Positions 7,088 through 16,645 of a DNA stretch of 64,000 nucleotides are shown here, one piece after another. This DNA is from Corynebacterium striatum ATCC 6940 (GTDB taxonomy: Bacteria > Actinomycetota > Actinomycetes > Mycobacteriales > Mycobacteriaceae): NCBI RefSeq assembly GCF_000159135.1, contig NZ_GG667528.1, positions 87,358 through 151,357 on the forward strand. The letters are read 5' to 3'. The notes beneath the pieces were generated by a model. That model did not search any database and was not told where the DNA came from. It saw nothing but the letters and a program-made list of their open reading frames with translations. How positions within the stretch are numbered: the first letter of the stretch is position 1; the number at the start of each line of letters is the position of its first letter. Made by a program: the position numbers and the translations under genes.

Positions 7088-9904
7088 GTGACTGAAAGCC
7101 TGAACTCCTTCGGCGCCAAGAAGACCCTTGATGTCAACGGTAAGTCCTACGACTACTTCGACATCAACGCGGTTCCAGGCCTGGAGAAGCTGCCGTACTC
7201 CCTTAAGGTGCTTGCTGAGAACCAGCTGCGCTACGAGGATGGCAAGAATGTAACCAAGGACCACATCAACGCACTCGCTAACTGGGATCCGTCCGCTGAG
7301 CCGGACACTGAGATTCAGTTCACCCCGGCCCGTGTCCTGATGCAGGACTTCACCGGCGTTCCGTGTGTGGTCGACCTCGCCACCATGCGTGAGGCAGTTT
7401 CCGCACTCGGCGGCAAGCCAGAGCAGGTTAACCCGCTCAACCCGGCTGAGATGGTTATTGACCACTCCGTCATCGTTGAGGCTTTCGGCTCCCCTGAGGC
7501 TCTCGAGAAGAACGTTGAAATCGAGTACGAGCGCAACCAGGAGCGTTACCAGTTCCTGCGTTGGGGTGCTGAGAACTTCTCCAACTTCCGCGTAGTTCCT
7601 CCAGGAACCGGTATTGTCCACCAGGTCAACATCGAGTACCTCTCCCGAGTTGTCTTCGATAACGAGGGCGTTGCCTACCCAGATACCTGTATCGGCACCG
7701 ACTCCCACACCACCATGGAGAACGGCCTCGGCATCCTCGGTTGGGGCGTTGGCGGCATCGAGGCTGAGGCAGCAATGCTCGGCCAGCCGGTTTCCATGCT
7801 CATCCCGCGCGTTGTTGGCTTCAAGCTGACCGGCGAGATCCCAGTAGGCGTTACTGCAACCGACGTCGTTCTGACCATCACCGAGATGCTCCGCGAGCAC
7901 GGCGTAGTTCAGAAGTTCGTCGAGTTCTATGGCAACGGTGTTAAGTCCATTCCTCTGGCAAACCGCGCCACCATCGGCAACATGTCCCCAGAGTTCGGTT
8001 CTACCGCTGCGATCTTCCCGATCGACGAAGAGACCATCAAGTACCTCGAGCTCACCGGTCGCCCAATCGAGCAGATCGAGCGCGTCGAGGCTTACGCAAA
8101 GGCTCAGGGCATGTGGCTCGAGCAGGATGCTCCAGAGGCAGAGTACTCCGAGTACCTCGAGCTCGATCTGTCCACCGTTGTTCCTTCCATCGCTGGTCCG
8201 AAGCGCCCACAGGATCGCATCCTGCTCTCCGAGGCTAAGGAGCAGTTCCGTAAGGATCTGCCTACCTACGTAACTGGCGACGTCGTCGTTGACGAGTCTT
8301 CCATTGAGGCAAAGCGCATGACCGCTGAAGGCGACGCTGACGAGTCCTTCGTCGACGTCACCGGTGGCCTGAACAACTCCCGCGAAGGCCACGGCGAGTC
8401 CGCAGCTAAGGGCGGCTCCGGCCGTCAGTCCAACCCGGTTACCGTCACCTCCCCGAAGGGCGGCGAGTACACCCTGGACCACGGTATGGTTGCTATCGCT
8501 TCCATTACCTCTTGCACCAACACCTCTAACCCCTCCGTCATGGTCGGCGCTGGCCTCATCGCCCGCAAGGCCGCTGAAAAGGGCCTAACCTCCAAGCCAT
8601 GGGTTAAGACCATTTGCGCACCTGGTTCCCAGGTTGTTGATGGCTACTTCCAGCGTGCAGACCTGTGGAAGGACCTTGAGGCTCTGGGCTTCTACCTCTC
8701 CGGCTTCGGTTGCACCTCCTGCATCGGTAACTCTGGCCCGCTGCCAGAGGAGATCTCTGCAGCTATCAACGAGCACGACCTTGCTGCTACCGCGGTTCTT
8801 TCCGGTAACCGTAACTTCGAGGGTCGTATCTCCCCGGACGTCAAGATGAACTACTTGGCTTCCCCAATCATGGTTATCGCTTACGCTATTGCTGGCACCA
8901 TGGACTTCGACTTCGAGACCCAGGCTCTTGGCCAGGATCAGGACGGCAACGATGTCTTCCTCAAGGACATCTGGCCTTCCGCCGAGGAGATCGAGGACAC
9001 CATCCAGAAGGCTATCTCCCGTGAGCTCTACGAGGCTGACTACGCTGACGTCTTCAAGGGCGACGACGCATGGCGCTCCCTCGATGTTCCGGAGGGCGAA
9101 ACCTTCGAGTGGAACGAGGACTCCACCTACATCCGCAAGGCACCGTACTTCGACGGTATGCCAGCAGAGCCAAACCCAGTCGAGGACATCAAGGGCGCTC
9201 GCGTTCTTGCCAAGCTGGGCGACTCCGTCACCACCGACCACATCTCCCCTGCCTCTTCCATTAAGCCAGGCACCCCAGCTGCTCAGTACCTGGATGAGAA
9301 CGGCGTTGAGCGCCAGGACTACAACTCCCTCGGTTCCCGTCGTGGTAACCACGAGGTCATGATGCGTGGTACCTTCGCCAACATTCGTCTGCAGAACCAG
9401 CTGGTTGACGTTGCAGGTGGCTATACCCGCGACTTCACTCAGGAAGGCGCTCCTCAGGCATTCATCTTCGATGCTTGCCAGAACTACAAGGCAGCTGGCA
9501 TCCCGCTGGTTGTTATTGCAGGTAAGGAGTACGGCACCGGTTCTTCCCGTGACTGGGCCGCAAAGGGCACCAACCTGCTCGGCGTGAAGGCTGTCATCAC
9601 CGAGTCCTTCGAGCGTATTCACCGCTCGAACCTCATCGGCATGGGCGTCATTCCGCTGCAGTTCCCAGAGGGCGAGTCCCACGAGTCCCTGGGCCTGGAC
9701 GGCACCGAGTCCTTCGACATCGAGGGCATCGCAGCTCTCAACGAGGGCGGTATCCCGAAGACCGTTCACGTCACCGCAACCAAGGAGTCCGGCGAGACCG
9801 TCGAGTTCGACGCTAAGGTCCGCATCGACACCCCAGGTGAGGCTGACTACTACCGCCACGGCGGCATTCTGCAGTACGTTCTGCGCCAGATGGTCAAGTC
9901 CTAA
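7088..9904 (+). CDS. acn: Aconitate hydratase (aconitase A)
   Basis: 938 residues from a GTG at 7088 with GGAG 6 nt upstream; an in-frame ATG at 7076 is possible but would sit directly on the ribosome site. The enzyme converts citrate to isocitrate in the TCA cycle using a [4Fe-4S] cluster. Visible marks are [19 protein letters not shown], the cluster cysteines in [12 protein letters not shown] and [13 protein letters not shown], and the C-terminal swivel-domain motif [15 protein letters not shown] with the active-site serine. Length and sequence are close to C. glutamicum AcnA. Codon use is strongly biased, as expected for a highly expressed enzyme. It is followed by a terminator-like hairpin and then by acnR, its own repressor. 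Confidence 0.98.
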   Translation: MTESLNSFGAKKTLDVNGKSYDYFDINAVPGLEKLPYSLKVLAENQLRYEDGKNVTKDHINALANWDPSAEPDTEIQFTPARVLMQDFTGVPCVVDLATMREAVSALGGKPEQVNPLNPAEMVIDHSVIVEAFGSPEALEKNVEIEYERNQERYQFLRWGAENFSNFRVVPPGTGIVHQVNIEYLSRVVFDNEGVAYPDTCIGTDSHTTMENGLGILGWGVGGIEAEAAMLGQPVSMLIPRVVGFKLTGEIPVGVTATDVVLTITEMLREHGVVQKFVEFYGNGVKSIPLANRATIGNMSPEFGSTAAIFPIDEETIKYLELTGRPIEQIERVEAYAKAQGMWLEQDAPEAEYSEYLELDLSTVVPSIAGPKRPQDRILLSEAKEQFRKDLPTYVTGDVVVDESSIEAKRMTAEGDADESFVDVTGGLNNSREGHGESAAKGGSGRQSNPVTVTSPKGGEYTLDHGMVAIASITSCTNTSNPSVMVGAGLIARKAAEKGLTSKPWVKTICAPGSQVVDGYFQRADLWKDLEALGFYLSGFGCTSCIGNSGPLPEEISAAINEHDLAATAVLSGNRNFEGRISPDVKMNYLASPIMVIAYAIAGTMDFDFETQALGQDQDGNDVFLKDIWPSAEEIEDTIQKAISRELYEADYADVFKGDDAWRSLDVPEGETFEWNEDSTYIRKAPYFDGMPAEPNPVEDIKGARVLAKLGDSVTTDHISPASSIKPGTPAAQYLDENGVERQDYNSLGSRRGNHEVMMRGTFANIRLQNQLVDVAGGYTRDFTQEGAPQAFIFDACQNYKAAGIPLVVIAGKEYGTGSSRDWAAKGTNLLGVKAVITESFERIHRSNLIGMGVIPLQFPEGESHESLGLDGTESFDIEGIAALNEGGIPKTVHVTATKESGETVEFDAKVRIDTPGEADYYRHGGILQYVLRQMVKS

Positions 9905-9973
9905 TCGGACTGCCTCTCGGAGGATGGCTTCCTGCTAGCAAGTATTTGGTAGAAGGCAGCCGCCTCCGCTTAT

Positions 9974-10000
9974 GGGCCGCCGGCTTTCGCCGTGCGGCCC
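9974..10000 (+). terminator. Hairpin between acn and acnR
   Basis: GGGCCGC (9974-9980) pairs with GCGGCCC (9994-10000) with CGGC/GCCG inside, then a T-rich tail TCCTTTATCTTATTTT. It lies 70 nt after the acn stop and 50 nt before acnR, so it may end most acn transcripts while letting some read into acnR. Confidence 0.7.
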
Positions 10001-10049
10001 TCCTTTATCTTATTTTGATTATTCTTATTGCACTTTTGAGGAGACTTCC

Positions 10050-10640
10050 ATGCCTATCGTGAGCGATTCTGAGCTCAACCGACGTCGTCACGAAATCTTG
10101 GTAGGTGCCCGAAAGTGTTTTGCCGAGCATGGCTATGAGGGCGCAACCGTGCGCCTTCTCGAAGAAGCTACGGGAAAGTCGCGTGGTGCGATTTTCCACC
10201 ACTTCGGTGACAAAGAGTCCCTATTTTTGGCACTGGCCCAGGAAGACGCCGCTCGCCAGGCTGAAGTCGTTGCAAACAACGGTCTGGTTGAGGTGATGAG
10301 CGAAATGCTTCGCCACCCAGAGCGCCATGATTGGCTGGCCACTCGCCTCGAGGTGACTTCCATGCTCCGCACCGATCCCTCCTTTGCCATGCGTTGGCGC
10401 GACCAGCAGGAAGTCTTGGATCGGGCGGTGCGTGCACGTTTGGAGAGCAACGCCGAGCAAGGGCGCATGCGTGACGACGTCTCCATTGACACGTTGGTGC
10501 TTTATTTGGAGACCTTCATGGATGGTTTCATCAACCGTCTTGCACTAGGTGATACCACGAACCTAGAGGCGGTTCTGGCCTTGGTCGAGCAATCTATCCG
10601 CGGCAGCCGTCCGAGAAAGCAAGCTTCTACACCAAGCTGA
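10050..10640 (+). CDS. acnR: TetR-type repressor of aconitase, AcnR
   Basis: 196 residues, ATG at 10050 with GAGGAG 7 nt upstream; upstream in-frame codons overlap the terminator and are excluded. The N-terminus (RRRHEILVGARKCFAEHGYEG ... GAIFHHFGDKESL) is a classical TetR helix-turn-helix; the rest is the helical ligand and dimer domain. In C. glutamicum AcnR represses acn and senses citrate with Mg2+ (family knowledge), and the matching operator is present at 6872-6887. The acn-acnR order gives a local feedback loop. Its 3' end nearly touches a convergent gene (2 bp apart), so antisense overlap of the two transcripts is expected. Confidence 0.95.
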   Translation: MPIVSDSELNRRRHEILVGARKCFAEHGYEGATVRLLEEATGKSRGAIFHHFGDKESLFLALAQEDAARQAEVVANNGLVEVMSEMLRHPERHDWLATRLEVTSMLRTDPSFAMRWRDQQEVLDRAVRARLESNAEQGRMRDDVSIDTLVLYLETFMDGFINRLALGDTTNLEAVLALVEQSIRGSRPRKQASTPS

Positions 10641-10642
10641 AC

Positions 10643-11308
10643 CTAGATGCTAGAGACCGGGTTGGTGCCGTTGTAGAACTCCAACGGGGTGTTCGGGAAC
10701 TCATCGCGTCCCACGATCTCGGCCACAACCTGTGCCACGAGCTCGCGGCTGGTCTCCTTTTCCGTGGACGGCGACTCGAGAACCTCGATGCCTTCTGCGG
10801 GTTCATCACTCAAGGCGGAAGGGCCAAGGATGAGGTAGTCGAGCTGTGAGGCATTGAGGCGATTGTCCACTGCCTTCTTGGCCTCGACGTAGGCGTACCA
10901 GGATGTGTCGTCAGGGTTAGCAGTATTGTGGGTCGCGCCAACATAGGAGATCATCACGTACTTCGGGGTGGGCTTGCCAGCTGCTTTGAGCTGCTCGAGT
11001 GCGTCGATCGTGGCAAGCGCGCCATCGCGATCCACAGCAGTTGTGAGCTCTGCTCCCCCGCGGCCGCCGTTTCCGGCGCCCCAAACCACGACGTCGTAAA
11101 GCGTGAGCAAATCTGCCCACTCGTCAACGCTGAGCTCAGTGATGTCCTTGATGACTGGGGTGGCGCCGAGTTTCTCGATCTCTGGGGCTTGGTCGGGGTT
11201 GCGGACCAGTGAGTGCATCTCGTAACCCTTCTCAGAAATAAGAGGTGCGGAGAGCAGACCGATCTTGCCGTGTCCGCCGATGTACAAAACTTTCTTAACT
11301 GTGGTCAT
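10643..11308 (-). CDS. NAD(P)-binding SDR-family protein
   Basis: 221 residues beginning MTTVKKVLYIGGHGKIG, a Rossmann-fold dinucleotide site of the atypical SDR type (NmrA/NAD(P)H-binding). Later marks are VVVWGAGNGGRG, YVMISYVGA and DYLILGPSAL, typical of this family. The frame is open for another 90 residues upstream, but those are antisense to the ACT-domain gene and lack coding character; the ATG at 11308 aligns with the first strand of the fold. Substrate is unknown; similar proteins act as NAD(P)H-dependent epimerases, reductases or redox sensors. It is flanked by two plus-strand units and seems monocistronic. Confidence 0.85.
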   Translation of the reverse strand: MTTVKKVLYIGGHGKIGLLSAPLISEKGYEMHSLVRNPDQAPEIEKLGATPVIKDITELSVDEWADLLTLYDVVVWGAGNGGRGGAELTTAVDRDGALATIDALEQLKAAGKPTPKYVMISYVGATHNTANPDDTSWYAYVEAKKAVDNRLNASQLDYLILGPSALSDEPAEGIEVLESPSTEKETSRELVAQVVAEIVGRDEFPNTPLEFYNGTNPVSSI

Positions 11309-11382
11309 GACGCCCCACCCTACGCTAACTGTGAGCTTGGCCCCGTTTATTGGTCGCCAGACAATTAAGAGGTGAGAAGCAC

Positions 11383-11388
11383 TAGAAT
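11383..11388 (+). promoter_or_regulatory. Leaderless -10 box for the ACT/UPF0210 operon
   Basis: TAGAAT ends 7 nt before the ATG at 11396, and no Shine-Dalgarno is present, so transcription should start at the start codon. Confidence 0.6.
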
Positions 11389-11395
11389 CAACTCC

Positions 11396-11665
11396 ATGAT
11401 TGCCATCATGACTGTGACCGGCGCTGATAGCACCGGAATTATTGCTTCTGTAACTACTAACCTCGCTGAGCTCGGGGTGAATATTGTCGACGTTTCGCAG
11501 ACACTCATGTCCGGTTTTTTCACCATGATTCTGCGCGTGGAATTTGATGAATCTGAGGTATCGATCCAACAGATTCAAGAGCGCATGAATAAGGTGGGCG
11601 AAGACATTAACCAGTCCATCCGCGTACAGTCTGAGGCGCTGTTTACAGCGATGAATGAGATCTAA
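11396..11665 (+). CDS. ACT domain protein, UPF0237 type
   Basis: 89 residues that form a single ACT domain ([23 protein letters not shown] ... MILRVEF). Such stand-alone ACT proteins bind small ligands, usually amino acids, and act as regulatory subunits. The ATG at 11396 is set by the -10 box 7 nt upstream. The stop is 2 bp before the start of the UPF0210 gene, so the pair is translated together; this pairing is conserved in many bacteria and suggests the ACT protein regulates its neighbour. The ligand is not known. Confidence 0.9.
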   Translation: MIAIMTVTGADSTGIIASVTTNLAELGVNIVDVSQTLMSGFFTMILRVEFDESEVSIQQIQERMNKVGEDINQSIRVQSEALFTAMNEI

Positions 11666-11667
11666 AT

Positions 11668-13032
11668 ATGCTCAATCGTTTTAATACCGTAAGTATTCTC
11701 GACACGATCGAGATGATCGACAAGTACCGTCTCGATATCCGCACGGTGACCATGGGTATCTCCTTGCTGGGATGTACGCGTTCATCCATGGATGCGACTG
11801 CCCAGGCGGTATATGACCTGGTGACTGAACGCGCAAAGCACCTGGTTGAGGTGTGCGAGGGCATCGAGGCGGAGCTCGGCATTCCGATCGTTAATAAGCG
11901 CATCTCCGTCACGCCGGTATCGCTCATCGTCGCAGGCGTCGAAGGAAACCCCGTTGAGGTGGCCAAGGCACTCGATCGCGCAGCGGCTGAGACCGGCGTG
12001 AACTTCGTCGGTGGTTATTCTGCTCTCGTGGAAAAGGGCGCTACCACCGCGGAAAAGAAGCTCATCAATTCGATCCCTGAGGCCCTGTCTACGACGGAGC
12101 TCGTATGCTCTTCCGTAAATATCGCGTCCTTGCGCGCGGGCATCAACATGAATGCCGCCAAGCGCATGGGCGAGGTCATCAAGGAGGCCGCCGAACTGAC
12201 CAAGTATCAGTCGGCGATCGCCTGTGCCAAGCTGGTGGTCTTTGCAAACTCCGTGGGCGACAACCCGTTCATGGCGGGTGCCTTCCACGGCATCGAGGAA
12301 CCGGATTGCGTGGTTTCCGTGGGCGTTTCCGGCCCCGGCGTGGTGGACCGTGCGTTGGGCAACCTCGAGGGTGCCACCCTGGATCAGGTTGCCGAGGAGG
12401 TCAAGAAGGCCGCGTTTAAGATCACGCGTGCTGGCCAGCTCGTGGGCAACATGGCCTCCGAGCGCCTTGGCGTTCCCTTCGGCATCATTGACCTTTCCCT
12501 GGCACCAACCGCCGAGCTCGGCGATTCTGTGGCACACATCCTGGAGCACATGGGCCTTGACCAGGTCGGTACTCATGGCACGACAGCCGCATTGGCACTG
12601 CTTAACGACGCCGTGAAGAAGGGCGGCATGATGGCATGCTCGCGCGTCGGCGGCCTTTCGGGTTCCTTCATCCCCGTCTCTGAGGACAAGGGAATGATCG
12701 ACGCAGTGCGTTCCGGTGCCATCTCCATGGACAAGCTGGAAGCCATGACCGCAATCTGCTCAGTCGGCTTCGACATGATTGCGCTTCCTGGCGATACCTC
12801 TGCGGCAACGATTGCCGGCATGATTGCTGATGAAGCCGCCATCGGTGTGATGAACCATAAGACCACCGCGGTCCGCGTTATTCCAGTACCGGGGGCCAAG
12901 ATTGGCGACGAAGTCAACTTCGGTGGCCTGCTCGGATACGCTCCGGTCATCCCGGTCAACACCGTGGGCAACTCCACGTTTGTCAATCGCGGCGGCTTCA
13001 TCCCCGCCCCGGTCCACGGCTTCCGTAATTAA
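11668..13032 (+). CDS. UPF0210 (DUF711/PFL) family protein
   Basis: 454 residues, matching the usual length of UPF0210. Characteristic stretches are [35 protein letters not shown] and [15 protein letters not shown]. The family is structurally related to glycyl-radical enzymes (PFL/RNR-like barrel) but its reaction is not established. No glycyl-radical motif is seen that would prove such chemistry. It follows the ACT gene with a 2-bp gap. Soluble and cytosolic. A weak hairpin (13048-13069) follows. Recognition is firm; function remains unknown. Confidence 0.92.
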   Translation: MLNRFNTVSILDTIEMIDKYRLDIRTVTMGISLLGCTRSSMDATAQAVYDLVTERAKHLVEVCEGIEAELGIPIVNKRISVTPVSLIVAGVEGNPVEVAKALDRAAAETGVNFVGGYSALVEKGATTAEKKLINSIPEALSTTELVCSSVNIASLRAGINMNAAKRMGEVIKEAAELTKYQSAIACAKLVVFANSVGDNPFMAGAFHGIEEPDCVVSVGVSGPGVVDRALGNLEGATLDQVAEEVKKAAFKITRAGQLVGNMASERLGVPFGIIDLSLAPTAELGDSVAHILEHMGLDQVGTHGTTAALALLNDAVKKGGMMACSRVGGLSGSFIPVSEDKGMIDAVRSGAISMDKLEAMTAICSVGFDMIALPGDTSAATIAGMIADEAAIGVMNHKTTAVRVIPVPGAKIGDEVNFGGLLGYAPVIPVNTVGNSTFVNRGGFIPAPVHGFRN

Positions 13033-13047
13033 TGGCGCGTGAGTAAT

Positions 13048-13069
13048 GGTGAAGGTTTCACCCTTCACC
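13048..13069. terminator. Hairpin between convergent genes
   Basis: GGTGAAGG (13048-13055) pairs with CCTTCACC (13062-13069) over a 6-nt loop. It lies 15 bp after the UPF0210 stop and 49 bp before the end of the convergent ECF ATPase gene. There is no T-run on either side, so termination is uncertain. Confidence 0.4.
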
Positions 13070-13117
13070 GTTGCCCGTGCTCCACGGATTCTCATCCATG
13101 AGGTTTCGGGCGCTGCG

Positions 13118-14182
13118 TCAGTTCGCTAAATTCATTTCGTCTACCGTTGCGTAGGTGGCGACCTCGGCCACAAACGCGGGATCGTGGCAGGTCAATACTA
13201 TTGCCGTCGATGCGGAGAGCGCGTTGTGAATGAGCCGATGGACCATCACTCTGCCACGGGCGTCGAGAAGCGTGTCCGGCTCATCAAGAATGAGAATACT
13301 GCGGCGCAGTGCCACCGCGTAGGCGACCTGCGCGACCCGCAATTGCGAAGCCGAGACGTCCAGAGGGTGCTCCTCTAGAGGCAGGTCAGGTATAAGATCT
13401 GGCTCCTGCACCCACGCTCCAATGGTGGATTCGAGCACCTGGTCCATGGGTGATTGCAGCGCCATCGCGATGCTGGGATGGGCGGGTTCATTGCTGTCGA
13501 GGCCAGCGGCTGCGCGCAGCAACGTGGTCTTGCCTGAACCGTTTCCGCCACGCAGCCACAGCACTCCTCCGGGCCGCAGCTTCAAGTCCACCGGTCCGAT
13601 CTCGAAAGAGCTGGATTCCGGAGCTTTGAGGTGCCACCAGCGCCTGGGTTTCGCACCGCGCGTAGCACGCACCTGGGAAATAGTGACGCTTTCCGAAGTC
13701 GGAGCCACGCGGGCAAGGTCAAAAATGCCGTCTGCGCTGGTGTCGTGTTCAACGAGGATGACCGCGGTTTCTTTCAGCGTTCCGAGATAGCTGGCGATGC
13801 GCTCGCGTGAATCGGGATCGAGGCCTGCCCACGGCTCGACCACGATGAGCACGGGTGGCTCGGCTATTGCGACCTGCGCGAGCGCAAGCCGGCGTGTTTG
13901 ACCACCAGACAGGCCGGAGGGTTTGCGCGTGCCGTCGAGGGCGACGTCGCAAAGCGCCTGCTCTACCCTGGATTTCATGTTCTGCGGATCCATCCCAAGG
14001 TGTTCCAACGCAAGCGCTAGTTCTTCCCTGACTGTCTCGCGCAGGAGAGATACGTGTGCTGCCGCATCGGCGCCGATTACCGTGTCAACGCCCAAAATCT
14101 CTGCGAGTTGATGCGCAACGTCGTCGGCATTTTCGCTAAATCCCACGCGGATGGTCTTGCTTGTTCCTGGGACTAGATCCAT
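13118..14182 (-). CDS. ECF transporter ATPase with two ABC half-domains
   Basis: 354 residues, ATG at 14182; the frame continues upstream but there it is antisense-like sequence over the T-component gene. Two nucleotide-binding domains are fused. The first lacks a Walker A loop and has a changed Walker B (VLIVVEPWAGLD, no Asp) but a perfect signature, LSGGQTRR. The second has a perfect Walker A, GGNGSGKTTLL, and Walker B (SILILDEPDTLLD) but a damaged signature, VSASQLR. Combining the intact halves gives a single canonical ATP site. At 354 residues it is much shorter than a full double ATPase. It overlaps the T-component gene by 10 bp, so it should energise that transporter. Confidence 0.88.
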   Translation of the reverse strand: MDLVPGTSKTIRVGFSENADDVAHQLAEILGVDTVIGADAAAHVSLLRETVREELALALEHLGMDPQNMKSRVEQALCDVALDGTRKPSGLSGGQTRRLALAQVAIAEPPVLIVVEPWAGLDPDSRERIASYLGTLKETAVILVEHDTSADGIFDLARVAPTSESVTISQVRATRGAKPRRWWHLKAPESSSFEIGPVDLKLRPGGVLWLRGGNGSGKTTLLRAAAGLDSNEPAHPSIAMALQSPMDQVLESTIGAWVQEPDLIPDLPLEEHPLDVSASQLRVAQVAYAVALRRSILILDEPDTLLDARGRVMVHRLIHNALSASTAIVLTCHDPAFVAEVATYATVDEMNLAN

Positions 14183-14856
14183 AGCAATACTCCAAGAATA
14201 CTGATGATGGGCAGTGCCCACCGTACGATGCGCTGAGCCAGGCTGTCTGGAACGGGGGCCAAAACCGTGCGCCGGCCTGGTCTGTCGAATCCGATCGCAG
14301 TTAAGGCCTGGCCCCGTTGCGCACCCTGGGTGAGCAGGCGTGCGATCACCGGGATGATGACGCGGGAGGCAACGTTGCGTATGGAAACCTGCACGCCGCT
14401 GAGGCGGTTGGCGTCGCGTACCGCGGCGATGGCGCGCGCACCCTCGGGCAGGGATTGTAGGGAGGCACCCACCACGTAGGCAGCTTTGTGGCCGAGGCGG
14501 GAGGCTTGGAGCCACTTGGCGACGTCGCTGACCTTAACCATGGCGGCAGCCGCCACGATACAGCCCATCAAGGCGGCGAAACGTAGGGAAAGTTGGCCTG
14601 AAAGAAGCAGGCCATCACTGGTGAGCAATGGGAATATACGGTCAGTGCCGTAGGGCGCGTGAATGAGCACCATCGATGCCGCGGCGGGAAGGGCAAGCAC
14701 CGTGGTGGTGGCGACCACCGCTATCGAGCGTGATGCGATGGTGCCAAGTATGAGCCACATGATGAGCACAGCCGCATTGAGCAGGGGTGAGTTGACGGCC
14801 ACGATGAGAAACCAGGTGGAGGCTGCGGCGCTAAAAACAGTGGCTGGGTGAATCAT
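14173..14856 (-). CDS. ECF transporter T component (EcfT)
   Basis: 227 residues, ATG at 14856 overlapping the TAA of the S component (TAATG), which indicates coupled translation. Several hydrophobic helices in the N-terminal part are followed by a soluble helical region with the coupling motifs typical of EcfT/CbiQ proteins: RDANRLSG and ALTAIGFDRPGRR carry the conserved Arg-containing motifs that contact the ATPases. One more membrane helix ends the protein (WALPIISILGVLLWI). The role is to link the substrate-binding S protein to the ATPase. Neighbours on both sides complete the transporter. Confidence 0.88.
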   Translation of the reverse strand: MIHPATVFSAAASTWFLIVAVNSPLLNAAVLIMWLILGTIASRSIAVVATTTVLALPAAASMVLIHAPYGTDRIFPLLTSDGLLLSGQLSLRFAALMGCIVAAAAMVKVSDVAKWLQASRLGHKAAYVVGASLQSLPEGARAIAAVRDANRLSGVQVSIRNVASRVIIPVIARLLTQGAQRGQALTAIGFDRPGRRTVLAPVPDSLAQRIVRWALPIISILGVLLWI

Positions 14857-15602
14857 TAACGCGGGCGCAGGCTTTCGAGGGTGCGCTTCGGCAGTGCCTT
14901 GATTGCCGCCCACACGATGAGGAAGACGATGGCCTTATCGAGCGGGTCGGAGATGAAGGACTGCAGGGTCACCGAAGCGATAAGCGAGTTACCGAGCTCG
15001 CGGAAGAGCGAGACCACGGCGCCCGTTCCCAGGCCAGCGGTGCCGCCGTAAACGAATGCCGCGACGGGCGCGGCCAGCATGCCGGAGATGATTCCGATGA
15101 TGGCGCCGGAAAGGATGACGGACCACCACTTCTTGAAGGCACCCTGGTTGATCGCCCAACCCGCAAGGAAACCGGTCGCAGCCGATACAGCCGCAAATGG
15201 CAGGGCTGCCGGGTTGAGAAGACCCCACACCACGGAGGATAGAGTACCCGTGGCCAGGCCAGCGATAGGGCCGGCAATGGCGGCGACGAGGATGGTACCC
15301 ACGGAGTCGATGTAGAGCGGTACACCAATGGAACCGATGATCTCGCCGACGACGATGTTGAGGACCAACGCGACAGGGATGATTGCGATGGTTCGGGCAG
15401 GAAGCGCTGGCAGCGCGCCTGCAAGCAGCAAGGCGGCACCGAGCAAGTAGCCGACCAAGGTGATGAGTGTTTCAGTGGAGCCCGCGACGGACTCCCAGGA
15501 AGTCGGACGGACCAAAACGAGATAGATCCAGGTGGCTACGACGATGAGCGCACCGGCGATTACCAGGCCTTTGCGGGCTGGCGTTAAAGAGATCTGTGAC
15601 AT
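14856..15602 (-). CDS. ECF transporter S component, probably for nucleosides
   Basis: 248 residues starting MSQISLTPARKG; the ATG at 15602 is chosen because upstream residues have no membrane character. It is a very hydrophobic protein with about seven membrane helices, rich in Gly/Ala (VAAIAGPIAGLATGTLSS, GAIIGIISGMLAAPVAAF), as in S components. The nearest upstream gene encodes a nucleoside hydrolase, so uptake of nucleosides or their bases is the best guess. Alternatives are a vitamin or thiamine-precursor substrate. Specificity cannot be read from the sequence. Confidence 0.8.
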   Translation of the reverse strand: MSQISLTPARKGLVIAGALIVVATWIYLVLVRPTSWESVAGSTETLITLVGYLLGAALLLAGALPALPARTIAIIPVALVLNIVVGEIIGSIGVPLYIDSVGTILVAAIAGPIAGLATGTLSSVVWGLLNPAALPFAAVSAATGFLAGWAINQGAFKKWWSVILSGAIIGIISGMLAAPVAAFVYGGTAGLGTGAVVSLFRELGNSLIASVTLQSFISDPLDKAIVFLIVWAAIKALPKRTLESLRPR

Positions 15603-15693
15603 GAAACTTTCACTTTGGGAAGTAGTAGATGTACAAAGTGTTGGCAAAATTCTGCCCTATGTCACCTCGGGCAGCCCATCAATAATAAGCGCA

Positions 15694-16632
15694 CTAAACG
15701 CGACGAGCCAAAATCCCGGCCGCACGGGTGAGCTCTGCGTGCGCGCCTACGATATCTACGGCGGTCACCACGTGTGCGTTGGCCGGCGCATCCCAATGTC
15801 CCCGTAGGTCCGCCACGGATGTTCCGCGCAGCAACTGCGACTCAGCCTCCACGTCCACGGTGGTGGTGTGCTTAAGGTAATCCACCTTGCCGAGCGCGAT
15901 CATGCAGGTGAGCAGGTCATGGATTTGAGCCTGGTAGCCCTCCCCTTGCTCTTGATGGAACTCGAAATAAAAGCGCAGGATCTCTGGAAGGTGGCGGGCC
16001 ACCGGATGCTCGCCAAGCTCCGCGATGAGTCGCTCCAAGCGCGGCGGCGCGATGAGAAACTGCTCGGTCACTTCCAGTGAGCACAGCGTCGCTTGGCTGT
16101 CGCTTTCGCGCAAGGCGGCAAAGACCTGCTTTGCGGCATGCGGGTCTACCCAGAAGTTCCACTCCGCTGTGGGCGTGGTGTTGCCCCGGTAGTTCACTGC
16201 GCCGCCCATCACCGTCACCTGGCTGAACTTGCTCACCCCGGCTAGCGCGGCATTGGTGAGCGGACCGGAGACGATGAGCTGCGCGCCCTGTTCAACAGAG
16301 TTGTTCCACAGGTCCCGCCAGTTGTAATCGGAGTGCCAGTCTGGGGCAGTGACGTAGCCCAGGCCAGCTGGGCCATGGGTTTCCGGGGTCGTTACCAGTG
16401 GAACCTTCAAGGGAACTGGGTGGCCGGGTGCCACGGGAATCTCCCTTAGCCCGCATTCGCTGAGAATGAACGCCGCGTTGCGAGCAGTGGTGTCGACGTC
16501 GATGTTGCCGGCCGTCGTGGTGACACCAACGAGTTCAATCTCGCCAACGTGGTGAAGCGCCGCGAGATAAATGAGGGCAAGGGCGTCATCAATTCCGGGA
16601 TCGCAATCAAGCAGGATGCGGGGCGTGGTCAT
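15694..16632 (-). CDS. Inosine/uridine-preferring nucleoside hydrolase
   Basis: 312 residues with the diagnostic N-terminus ILLDCDPGIDDALAL, whose Asp cluster binds the catalytic Ca2+, plus VTVMGGAVNYRG, EWNFWVDPHAA and a C-terminal Asp in QIHDLLTCM. The enzyme splits ribonucleosides into base and ribose for salvage. The start ATG at 16632 follows an AGGAG that overlaps the end of an ABC-ATPase remnant. It lies 91 bp upstream of the ECF S component on the same strand, and a link between import and cleavage of nucleosides is the natural reading. The exact base preference cannot be told. Confidence 0.93.
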   Translation of the reverse strand: MTTPRILLDCDPGIDDALALIYLAALHHVGEIELVGVTTTAGNIDVDTTARNAAFILSECGLREIPVAPGHPVPLKVPLVTTPETHGPAGLGYVTAPDWHSDYNWRDLWNNSVEQGAQLIVSGPLTNAALAGVSKFSQVTVMGGAVNYRGNTTPTAEWNFWVDPHAAKQVFAALRESDSQATLCSLEVTEQFLIAPPRLERLIAELGEHPVARHLPEILRFYFEFHQEQGEGYQAQIHDLLTCMIALGKVDYLKHTTTVDVEAESQLLRGTSVADLRGHWDAPANAHVVTAVDIVGAHAELTRAAGILARRV

Positions 16633-16645
16633 CGGCTAAAGACTC

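Noticed and set aside
7040-8482. Long minus-strand open frame opposite acn
   Set aside because: It mirrors the biased codons of acn (GAC/GAG/CTC give long open antisense frames) and has no domain or ribosome site. The same holds for 8585-9859.
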